DNA of 64,000 nucleotides, from assembly GCA_024305745.1 (NCBI GenBank), contig JAHRBS010000014.1, positions 317,501-381,500 on the forward strand, read 5' to 3'. The notes under the pieces are model-generated. The model saw nothing but the letters and a program-made list of their open reading frames with translations. It made no database searches and had not been told where the DNA came from. This document shows, piece by piece, positions 34,133 through 44,255 of the stretch. The DNA comes from Polyporus tsugae (Eukaryota; Basidiomycota; Agaricomycetes; Polyporales; Polyporaceae). Position 1 is the stretch's first letter, and every line of letters starts with the position of its first letter. The position numbers and the translations under genes are program-made.

Positions 34133-36405
34133 TTAGAGACCAACATCGTGCATGTTAGCCAAGATAGTCGATGTATTAACCCCCTCGAACGGCTCGAACT
34201 CTGCGTCAACTTCGCACACGACAGGGCCGTCTGGGAGCTAAGCAAATGCGAACAATTAGAGAACAATATTAGTAAAGCAGACGAGAGCCATATCAGCCTC
34301 ACCTCTCCTGTAACCAAATACGTCTTCATTATGGCATTAACACAAGTCGAGCTCGAGGGGACCGAGAGCGTAGTATGCTGCGAAGTAAGTCAGTGTTAAA
34401 TATCCACTGTCGCGCTGACTCGAACCCGATACATAGACGAAGGACTCACCCCAAAGCCGTTCTGCCTAACCAGGGTTGCGCTCTGGCCCAGCAAATCGGA
34501 AACTCGTTGTGCGTTGGCGAAGGGGGTGGAAGGATCGAACTAGCGACAAGTCAGCATCCCTGCCCAAAACATACGGATGGACGACCACGTCATGGGCCGG
34601 AACACACCAAGTTGCTTGCAACAATTATTTTGTTCGCGAGCGTCCTGTTGAAAGGCCCTTGGTATCTCTCGACCGACCTCACAGGCCAGAAGGGACACTC
34701 GTATATCGCGGCAGGCCACAGACCGCCGTCTGTACGGTTCATGTAAGGTCAGCCCCGCATCGTCGAGCGATCATTAACCGGACGTACACATGCGGGAAAT
34801 GTTCCTGGACCTGGCGATGAGTCCATCGAAGATATCGAGCATCGTCGTGCTGGGGCGGTCGATGCTGTCTCCGCACCAGATCGCCTGGCTGGTGTAGGAC
34901 ACCCCAGTCTGGTTGGCACGGACTCGCAGAGTTTGTCTGCGACCTAGTGCAGTCACCGTCTTCACGGAGATCCCAGAGGAATCACGCGCAGTCGAGGACG
35001 ACCCCGCACGCGACTCTTCCACCACAGCTTGAGCGAGCTGAGGATACGTTGAGTTTACGAACGTGGACCAGTCCCCAGGCGAATACATTTGCGATAGGAG
35101 CAGAGCTTCAGGTTTTTGCCCCCGGACGTCAGCGAAAGTCTAAGGTAATGCTCGGAGGATCTACTTACACCTGATCACAGTTGAAGAGACCGAGACGGAA
35201 GGGTCCTTCCGCGCAGCGTCATGAGCGGCTTGCAGCAGCAACTGAACGTTCCCGTCGACTTCCCTAGGAGTCGAGGCATTCGAAGCGATGGAACACCCGT
35301 GGGCGCCGGAGAGGGCACACCCTGTGACAAAGCCTTCGTATACCTTGTCTGCATCCGCGAATATATTCCCTGCACTCTGTATTGGAACACGTCAATGGCG
35401 ATTCCAGGGTGGTAAGGAGCCGGAAATATGCACGCACCAACGATATTTGTTTCGTCGCGAACGTGACGGGGTCCACCACGCCATCCAGAATCACCTTTCC
35501 GACGCGCTAACAAATCCATCAGTCATCTGCCACCGACGCGCACAAGCTCATGCCACTTACTTCAGGAAACACTAGAAGTTGGCTCGTCAGCGCAGGTACG
35601 AAGAGAACGACACAAAGGACGTACTATTAACGAACCAAGAGCCCAGGAGCGTCCCATACGATATCCCGACATAGTTGACCGGTTTGTCGGGCCCGTCCAA
35701 AGCGTCCGCCAGCGCGACGAGGTCGCGAACCGTGGCCGCCGCCCCGACGTACTTCAAGTACCTTCCGGATGGGCCGTTCAGGCACTTCTTGCCCACCTCC
35801 TCGTACTTCTGCTGCATGAGCGACGCCTGGGACAGCAGAGCCTCGACGTCGGCAGCATCGGTGAAGTTGCCCGTGTACTCGATCCCGGTCAGCTCGATAG
35901 TGTTGTTGAAGAACGCGTCGTGCTCCTCGGCGCCGCTGAAGCAGTAGATTTCACCGGGTCTGCAGTGCCAACGTTAGCGGCTTGACAGTGTCAGGTTACG
36001 TCGACAATATCCGGACACGTACATAGTAAGGGAACCGACGCCGCGCGGATCCCAGCTAACGAGGTCGTAAAGACCCCCCGTGAGGTTTAGTAAGATCTCC
36101 AGGTCGGCATCTAGAGCCTCCAGGCCCGAGCCCCCTGGCCCTCCTGGGTTAAAGAACACGGTACCGCGGCGTTCTTGGGTTGCGTTGACTTTGGCGAGGG
36201 CGAGTCGACCCTTACCAGCGCGGGGGGAATGGTAGTCCAGCGGTATGTCGAAGAAAGCGCACGAGAGCGCGGCGTTCGTGATGATGGACGGGTCACAAGG
36301 GCCCCAGTGTATTGCTGGCGAAGTTCGCGTAGAGACGCTATCCTGGAAGTAGGCTAGCATAGAAAGTAGGGGAAGGAGAGAGTGGTTGGATAATCTGGAA
36401 AACAT
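34133..36405 (-). CDS. Secreted alpha/beta hydrolase, S33/TAP-like peptidase (copy B)
   Basis: Paralogue of copies A and C. The start is ATG at 36405 with a signal peptide (MFSRLSNHSLLPLLSMLAYF); unlike A and C, the signal and the SPAIHWGPCDPS segment are in one exon. Then come FFNPGGPGGSGLEAL, LVSWDPRGVGSL, YCFSGAEEHDAFFNNTIEL, the nucleophile elbow GISYGT (about 35660), RVGKVILDGVVDP, GFVTGCALSGAHGC, SYTSQAIWCGDS, the late exon GLWPAAIYECPFWPVRSVER, the catalytic Asp in FDPSTPFA, and NGFG-H across an intron. The gene ends TSTILANMHDVGL at TAA 34135-34133. All exons could be joined without a frame break, so the gene is probably functional. Many Asn-glycosylation sites and paired Cys fit secretion. 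Confidence 0.83.
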
Positions 36406-37138
36406 GTCAGCGATGTCTATCTGCAAACAGTGAAGACAACTGAGTTATATACCTCGGAACCGTTGGTGACCGCGCTTCCGCGATACTGCGCCGTCATATA
36501 CTGAATGCGCAGTTCCCTTGGGCCATACGATCGGGACAGCGGAGGTGTCATTGAAGAACAGGAAGGTACAGTGGACCATCTCACACTGCATAAGTCCATT
36601 AGGTCATCATGCAGGGGTGTCGGACGGGCAGCAAATTGGCGCTTCAAACCCCAACTTGCTACCTAATACTGCTCAGGTGTAGTGCATAGCAAAATTTGGG
36701 TAATGATGCTGTGCACGGTGGAGATGGTCTACTAGACCGAACTTCAGATGTAGTTCATGGACAGGCTTTGAACAAAAGTCGAAGACTCACCAGGTCGTTG
36801 TAACTTGTGCCCATCCGACATACTGCGCTCGCCGCAGTTCCCGCGCGTGCCTAGTCGTGGCTGTATCGTTCAAACCTGAGACTGTCGTTCATGATTGACA
36901 CCTAGTATGTTGCGCAGGAAGTCATTAGCGAGAACGAGCAATGCAATGTGCGTCATACTCGGGTATGTTGGAATAATCATTACATTCCGTATTACAGGGT
37001 TCAACTATCAAATGCAATTCGATAGATAGCGCCGTCGCCCCAGACGAAACATAACCTGTCCAAAGGTACAAATCAGCATCGCACTGGACAAAGACTTCGA
37101 ACGGGCCCACCAATGTCCATCCATAGCTCATTGATGTA
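36406..37138. other. Spacer between hydrolase B and the F-box-like gene
   Basis: Apart from the hydrolase B TATA box nothing is recognised. A minus ORF at 36925-37317 overlaps the neighbouring gene in another frame and is a shadow. Confidence 0.4.
36445..36451 (-). promoter_or_regulatory. TATA box of hydrolase B
   Basis: TATATAA on the minus strand, about 40 nt before the start codon. Confidence 0.5.
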
Positions 37139-38128
37139 TCACTGATAGCCGTCGTAGGTGGTCCAATCCTCAAAGAGAACTGCAATAACATCCCGCCGCC
37201 CGTTGCACAAGCAAGACTTGGGGACAAGCACGACGCGATTCCGATCATACTCGTACCTGCTAGCTGTTTCCTCCAACACAGACTTCGCCTCCTTCTCCGT
37301 TTCCCCAAAACACACAATGTCCAACCTTTCCAACACCGTCGCCCTCCCGACGCACTCTAGCTGGTCGAACGCCAACATGACGCGATCCGCGGACGAGTAC
37401 ACCCGGCGGAGGGTGCGGATGCTGGGGGAGAGGACAAGGTGGCGAATCTCCGTGTCGATCATGCATGTGTCCAGGCTGGTTAAGTTCCGTAGGTTCGACG
37501 CGCAGGGAAGGTATGGGTAATAGACCTGGCCATGGACGGGGCCCAGCCACAGGGAGGTGACTAAGGGGGGAATTACGCCGATAAGGCGGTCCCAGTGCAT
37601 CTGACAGACGCAGAATACAGCAAGGGCACCCAAGGACGTACAGTGGGTGAGAATTTGGTGGACGAGGGTGATGGGCCATGCGGTGGAGTTGTAAGGGAGG
37701 TCGTTTTGCTCGACGCTGCTTGCTGGCCCGATCCAGAGCTTGTGAACGAGAGACCCAGGAGTAGTGGGGCCTAAGGGGACATCGTCGGGCTTGTCCATCA
37801 CGGCATAGGCGAAGCGTGCGATGGCTCGAGAGGAAGAGAGGGTGACATTGTCGTAGAGGAGAGGAAGAACCCAGGAGCGAGCCGTGCGGCACACTCGACA
37901 CAGTGTGGCCGCGGAAGAGGGACGTCTAGACACGAAGCTGAAGACTGCATTGGATGATGAGGATTCTGGTATCTATTTGGAACCGCAGAGCTCCAAGTTC
38001 TTACCCTAAAGACTCAGAACATGAGCACTGCCGGCAATGAATTGATGCCTGACCGTGAGACTCACTTCAAGAATAACTTCCATCGGCAACGGGTGTTCCG
38101 ATCTCGAGTGGTGGGGGCTATCGCTCAT
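37139..38128 (-). CDS. F-box-like / LRR-type basidiomycete protein
   Basis: The main exon (to stop at 37139) encodes about 264 residues beginning FVSRRPSSAATLCRVCRTAR and SWVLPLLYDNVTLSS, the usual downstream half of F-box-like proteins in Agaricomycetes. A short first exon with ATG at 38128 reads MSDSPHHSRSEHPLPMEVIL, and LPMEVILE is the usual first half of the F-box. A GTGAGT donor near 38067 and a CTTCAG acceptor near 37942 would join them, giving an intron of about 126 nt. The C-terminal half has Leu-rich segments (LRNLTSLDTCMIDTEIRHLV) that could form an LRR-like surface. Family members are presumed substrate adaptors of SCF ubiquitin ligases, but none of that is tested here. The family is large and variable. 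Confidence 0.6.
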
Positions 38129-38474
38129 ATCCTGAGAGATCTTTGTGGATTGTGTGGACTCTCGATAAGTCCACTGAGCAGGACCGTGGACGAGGTGCAA
38201 AAAGAGTGCAAAAAGTGTAATATCAGGGACCGCTTGCCGCCACCCTGTCTCCTATCATATTAGGCGCGTGCGGGTCGATTCAGCCGCTGATTCCGGTCGC
38301 AGTAAGAATCAAGATTGATAATTTCGTCAACGAAGCCGCCCATCTCCTGCTCTCAGTCTATATAGTAGCACTTCTGTTGCACACTCAGAGAGAGACGAAA
38401 TGGACGAGTCAAGGAAAGTGTGCCATGAAAACATTCTAAACGGCCACTACTAGGCATATAATCAGTCCGTCGTA
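38129..38474. other. Spacer upstream of the F-box-like gene
   Basis: It lies between the F-box-like gene start and the hydrolase C stop. Nothing specific is recognised. Confidence 0.4.
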
Positions 38475-40876
38475 CTAGAAACTCGTCTTCGGCATGCTAG
38501 CCAAGATCTGACTAGTGGTCACTCCAGGGTAAGGCTGGAAGGTGTCATCCACCTCGCAAACTGTGTCATTTCCCTCAGGAAGCTGCCAGGAGCGGTCAGC
38601 CAGTAACACATCTCCGGATCCGCCCGAATATGCAACCCACCGTGTTGTTCACCAAGTACGTGTGTATGATGTTGTTGATGCACATCGACTGCCCGGCTGC
38701 AGCTTGTGAGGTGTGCTGACACGATGCACGTCAAACACTGGAACAGTTCTCAAAATTGAAATGTCTTACCCCGAAGCCGTTCATGCGCACCAAGGTGGCA
38801 GAGTCCCCCAGGCCCTCCGCGACCTTTTTCGCGCCAACGAACGGCGTGACTGGGTCATACTGTTGGGCGCGTTAGGACGAAAGGGCACCATATAGGGAAA
38901 AAGGACCGGGTAATGGTACGTACCGTGTTTCCGATCACGAGGATGCGATTCGCCAGAGTCTTGTTGAAAGGACCCATGTACCGCTCGATTGCGCGCTCCG
39001 GCCAGAAGGCACAGTCGTATATAGGGTTCGGCCAAACCGTACCGACTGTGAAGGGGACATCAGTGTTCAACCGACTCACGACACAGGCAACTTGAAAGGC
39101 ACATACACATGTGCGAGACGTTGTGGGCCGTGTTGATCACCGTGTCGAAGACATCCCTCATCGTCGCCGTGTTGTTCGGCGTTCTATCCGGCGCGTCGCC
39201 GCACAAAATCGCTTGGGTTGTGTACGAGACGCTGGAGTTCTCCGCGCGTTTCGATAGGCTGACGAGCGACCTGTTAGATGTCAGTGTGGACACGGAGCGA
39301 TCTGGAACGGCGACGCGCCTGCGCCTCATGAGGTCGGACCGTTTCGTGACGTTCCCACTTCCCAACGATGCCGATTTGAGCTGCTGAGCGACTTGCGGGA
39401 GGGTCTCGTTCGTGAGACTCATCCACGTGGATGGGACGTATATCGCCGGCCAGAAAAATTGGGCTACTCGCATCGTCTTTAGACCCCTCAACGATCAAAA
39501 GTTCAGACCACTTACTCCTCACGATTCCGGGGGTAATGGAGCTGGACGAGTTGGCCGCTTCCGCAGAATGTGCAGCATCGATGATGTCCTGGATGCGGTC
39601 GTTGATATCGAGGGGGCCATCTCCGGCAGAAGTGAGTGCACAACCATCGGGGCCGGCGAGAGCACAAGCTGTAATTAGGCCTTTATAAACATCATCGGAG
39701 TTCTGCAGCTGGGCAGGCCATGCCTGGCGGATTGAAGGTAAGATAAGGGGATAGCAAAACATCTAAGCCTGACGTACCAGGAATCCAGCAGGGGTGTGAT
39801 AGATGTCCGGGTCGACTACTCCGTCAAGGACGATGTGACCTACGCGCTAAGAAGAAGCGGATAAGGTCAAGCTCCAGGGGAGAGGAGATATGGGCATACC
39901 TCAGGAAACACTTGAAGCAAAATTCGTGAGAAATAGCCACAGAGCCGAATGGTATCGGCACTCACTATTGACAAGCCAAGAGCCGAGGATAGTTCCATAC
40001 GATAGGCCCACATAGTTGACGGGCGCCCCAGGACCATCCAGCGCATCCGCCAGCGCGAGCAGGTCGCGCACCGTCGCAGCCGTACCCATGTACTTGAGGT
40101 ACTTTCCGGAAGAATGTTGCTGGCAGCGCACCCCGAGCTCCGAGTACTTCTGCTGCATCAGGTTCGCTTGGGCCAGAAGCGCATCCATTTCAGACTGGTC
40201 TGTGAAGTTGCCCGTCGCGTCGATGCCGCTGAGTTCGATCGTGCCCTCCCAGAACGCGTTGTACTCGTCGTCGTTCTCGAAGCAGGCCACGTTTCCGGGA
40301 CTGGGGCCAAATTCAATTGTTGATTTCATATCCAGACGCGGCGAGAGAATGCTTACACGGACAAAGACCCAATCCCGCGAGGGTCCCAGCTCACGATATC
40401 GTAGCTGCCGCCGACCTGTGCACGTAGCAGCTCGCTCGTCTCGTCGAGTGCCTGCAGTCCAGAGACCCCTGGCCCGCCTGTGGTAGAGTTTAGCTCACGA
40501 ACGGCAAAGGATGGAAATACGTGACCAACCGGGGTTCATGAAAAAGGTACCACGCCGGTCGCCAGTCGCGTTCGCCTTGATTACAGCGATGCGGCCCTTT
40601 CCGGCCAAAGAGTCATTGTAGTCAAGAGGAATCTCGAAGAATCCACAGGAGAGCGATGGATTAGCGACCAGAGACGGGTCGCATGGACCCCACTGGATCG
40701 CAGAGGTATTCGTGGTACCCTCGGAGTTGGTCAGAACGCTGGGTACATCATTCGGAACCACGGGCTATAGAACTCACCGTAATATTGGAGTAAGTTAACC
40801 CCACAACTCGGCGTACGGGGCCATGCGCCCATGAAGAGAAGAAAAGACTAGAAGTGGTGAGGAAGGAAAGAAGCAT
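38475..40876 (-). CDS. Secreted alpha/beta hydrolase, S33/TAP-like peptidase (copy C)
   Basis: Paralogue of copies A and B. ATG is at 40876 with a hydrophobic leader (MLLSFLTTSSLFFSS-like) and a first intron ending CTCCGAG just before GTTNTSAIQWGPCDPS, the same position as in copy A. Then FFMNP (donor GTTGGT), the second half of the oxyanion segment as GGPGVSGLQAL (A and B have GGPGGSGL), DIVSWDPRGIGSL, ACFENDDEYNAFWEGTIEL, the nucleophile elbow GLSYGT (about 40000), RVGHIVLDGVVDP, LITACALAGPDGC, SYTTQAILCGDA, WPNPIYDCAFWPERAIERY, LANRILVIGNT, the Asp in YDPVTPF, and NGFG-H. It ends TTSQILASMPKTSF at TAG 38477-38475. A block of Arg/Ser (MRRRRVAVPDRS) interrupts the less conserved linker also present in A. 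No frame break was found. Confidence 0.83.
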
Positions 40877-42802
40877 CGGCGTGGCTACTCTTCAAGTTGT
40901 GGTCTGGCTCGACTGAAGCCAAACTCGAGATGCCTTTATACTCCTGCGTACATATGTTCATAGGTTCACCGCTACCTCTATCCAGCCTGCACCACATACT
41001 GCGGGCAGCAAGACACCTGCGGCGCTGGCGGTAAATTTTTTGAATAGAGCCGCGGCGTTGTGATGCGTCGCACGATTGCCTGTCAGGCCGAGGTGCAAGC
41101 ATCGCTTCCTCATACTTGGGTGGACGACGGTTGAAGAAACGTGCAATGGAGAAGTGCTGTGGCAAAGATGTTGGCAGAATGCGGGTGTCAAATTGCTGCG
41201 CGCCGTTGCGGATGCAGCGTCTGGTCTGCCGAAGGCGATGAGTTAGTCCAATATTGATACCCGTCTGAGAGCGGATGAGTACCTGAAAGTAAGCCAAATA
41301 GGCAGCTCAAAGGGCAGTTCGTAGACATTCAATCGCAACTGCGACTCGGATGAGGTGGTTGGGAAGCTGTGTAACGTGTTCATGAATGTCCGGTATGAAA
41401 CGAGGATAAGTAAGTAACTTGGGATACGGTGTTGAACGAAACTGCGCCCGCCCCCGGACGGGCCGCAGCTCGGCTTTCCTCCGGCTAAACGAGCGCCCAA
41501 AATCCTTCGAAATACAGCCCGCCTTCGTTCCCCATGGTTCTCGACCCACCCCCGAATGCCCCTCCATTAGACGTTTACTGCTCTGCTAGTGTTGCGTCCC
41601 TGCTGCATCAGATGCTTACCTCGGCTATGTCATCTTAACATTCCCCTGATCTGCAGCTGCTCGCAGCGTGAACACGACCACCCCTTGTCTCTCGCTCCAT
41701 CCCGTCGCGCGCCGTCTCTTCCGAACACACCCTGACGAGGACTCGGAGATTCAAGCACCCCCGTAGCCCAAGAATACTTCGTTGCTGGGATGGCCCTGAA
41801 TTATTGCGCAGGTATCAAGGGCGAGTCTTCCTACGCCCGCCGTATACCCCGGAGACGTCATAGCTACAGACCAGGACAGCATGGCTCGTCCTAGGCATTT
41901 ACAAGGACACCTCCCGAAGAATGTATCAGAAGAGGCGGTGAGGTTTGGTAGGAGATGTTCGCACAGGGCCAGTGCCGGTACGCCAGCGACTGTCTGATGT
42001 TCTGCTTCCTATTCATTCGTACACGTTTGCACCCCTCTTCCCACTTCTGACCTCATGGTGTTACCAACGCAGGGTCAGCGTTGTCCTAGATTGCATAACA
42101 TCCTTGACCGCGTGCCCGTCCGTCTGTGGCCTTACCTTTCGCCTATCCTCCGCGCACCGCGTCTGAGATGTTTTGACGAACCGCATCCCCGCTAGTGCAG
42201 CGTCCACTGTTTTTGCGAACGGCGAGATGCTTAGTTCTTTGTACGTCCGTCCAACAGGGTCCAAGCCGGCTCGGAGATTGTGATGTATATAACAAGCAGT
42301 ATGAGTCGCATGTGCGGTCCGTGGCCAATTGCTTTCATGTCACACCTGACGTATCGAAGTTTCAAAGCATTCGGTGTTCGACTCGCACGGAACGATCACG
42401 ATTTCTTCGTAAACTCATGACCTAGCAATATCCGAGCTTCAAGAGGCTTCCCGGACCTTGGGCCGTTGCATGATCCAACCAGCCTCGTACTTCTTCTCTC
42501 TTAGGTTGAACGTCGCGACCCACCAGTGAGTGCATCCTTCCGATGACCTACGTGAGCATCTTCTCGGAACGAAATGCCCTCTTTCGTGCTGAGTGCTCCT
42601 TACTCTCATAAGCGGTTGCCAAAGGACGGGACTGCATCGTCTTAAAAGTTACTTCCACCGCCAAGTTCCTCCGTGGGGCTCTCAGACCGGATCGCGGTCC
42701 GAGAACCCGTGCACTGGAAAAATCGCGAAGACCAGTTCGTCTTGAACTTCTTGGGCAACTCCTGATCCCACTGAGAGCGCACCTGCAGACAACCACGGCA
42801 TC
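40877..42802. other. Intergenic interval (1.9 kb)
   Basis: Apart from the hydrolase C promoter nothing is recognised. A minus-strand stretch at about 41350-41050 (LNVYELPFELPIWLTF, then a possible donor, and FSIARFFNRRPPKYEEAM) has protein-like composition but no family match I know. Confidence 0.35.
40935..40940 (-). promoter_or_regulatory. TATA box of hydrolase C
   Basis: TATAAA on the minus strand, about 60 nt upstream of the start codon. Confidence 0.5.
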
Positions 42803-43250
42803 ATGAGTTCTCAAGGGCCCACAACCCCCACTGCGCCGCCCCTCACCCTTCCTGCTCCATCGGATGCGGCTGATTTGGAGGAGGCAGAGAAGATCCTGGT
42901 AAACGGGACGCAGACGCTCAAGTTCGACAAGCTTGGCCCAGTCGTGGTGAACAAGGACGGGGTGTGTTTCCAGGTCTGATTTTTAGCTCTTGCCACTTGG
43001 TGCTAACGGCCCACGGGGAGCGTGTAGACGTTGTCGCGCATCGCGAACTGGGAGCAAATGCCACCCATCGAGAAGGAGCGCACACTGCGGATCCTCGTTG
43101 CGCGGAACCAGTGAGTTGTTTGTTTCCTTCCCCACAGCCCCCACTCGCCCTCATTGTACCATTAGAATCCGTCTCGCGAGTCAGGAGACGCAACAGGCCG
43201 AACCAACAGAGGAGGAGAAGCTGTCAATATTAACGAGCTCAGATTTGTGA
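42803..43250 (+). CDS. Small conserved fungal protein (~100 residues)
   Basis: Three exons were joined. Exon 1 (42803-42961) starts MSSQGPTTPTAPPLTLPAPS and runs to FDKLGPVVVNKDG. Exon 2 (about 43027-43108) gives TLSRIANWEQMPPIEKERTL and RILVARNQ, and exon 3 gives IRLASQETQQAEPTEEE and ends at TGA 43248-43250. The core pattern GPVVVNxDGTLSRIxNW followed by ERTLRxLxxRNQ is conserved in small proteins of both Basidiomycota and Ascomycota, as I recall. I know no established function. The protein is hydrophilic and likely intracellular, with no transmembrane segment. Good splice sites and strict motif order make it a real gene. Confidence 0.8.
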
Positions 43251-44255
43251 GACGTCGTCCCTGCCTGTGAACCGTACTTATGTAGAGTGTTGCCTGGATG
43301 CATGTTAGATATTATTCGTTGGATTGATCATTGACTGAAAACATCAGTAAGTTTCCGTGGAAGCTCCGACGCCGTCATTTCAACCTCAATTCAATATTCA
43401 ACTGCGAGGCCAGACCAGCCAACTTTCGAATCTGGCGCCTACCTTCGTGCGTCCTCTGTCTCACGACTCACGAGATCCTTGAAACATACCCTCGACGTCC
43501 CCGCAGCTCCTCGGCATCCCAGGCGGCAGACACAGCGGGCGCACACCAGCGACATGAAGGCTCGGGAATCTCGCATGTTACTCTGGAATATGCCTGCAGT
43601 GGTCCCACAATCGGGAAAGCTCACGTCAATCACTGTCATGCGCATGCAACTGAAGCTTCCAAGATTGTTGAAGGCATTTCCGTAAGTGATTCCGAAGTTG
43701 ATACTTTCATACACAATGTACCGTGGGGCACGTCTCTATGAACAGGTAGAGGCTCTCTTATGCATGGCTGCATGCGTATGCGTATCTAGAATATCTCTCC
43801 CGGCTGCGATACGTCCGAGGTTCAAGCCTCAAACTCGACCACGAACAATGCATATGCCATCTCCCCGTCATGCCTGGAGCCTCGGGACAAGTATGATAGT
43901 GCCGAGGAGAGGCGCTGTGCATTTTGCCACTTTGGGCCGGATGCATCGCGCCTACTATATACGCAGACGGGGAGCTCGCTCCATGTCAGCGGCAGGCGCA
44001 CAGACCGCAATTCTGGACAGATACGGGAGGTGCGCTGCTATCCCCGTCCGCCGCCGTTGCGCTCGTCGACGTCGAATTTCCGGATCCCCGCCACGCCTTC
44101 ATACCTTCCTCCATGCCTCGCTCCCCATCCCCCCGCGCCTTCCCACCTTTGCGCCTCTCCGGTTGACTACTACCGCGACGGCCGACGACTCTCTCTCGCC
44201 CCCTCCTCCTCCCACCATCAACCTGGATCGATCACTGGGGAGTTGAGCCTGGAGC
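43251..44255. other. Intergenic interval upstream of the DUF6534 gene
   Basis: No gene is recognised. Short ORFs such as plus 43331-43741 have no known motif. A pyrimidine-rich leader (about 44170-44225) precedes the next gene. Confidence 0.4.

Noticed and set aside
37260..37901. 213-codon minus-strand frame overlapping the F-box-like gene
   Set aside because: His/Pro/Arg-rich out-of-frame shadow; the other frame has the F-box-like residues.
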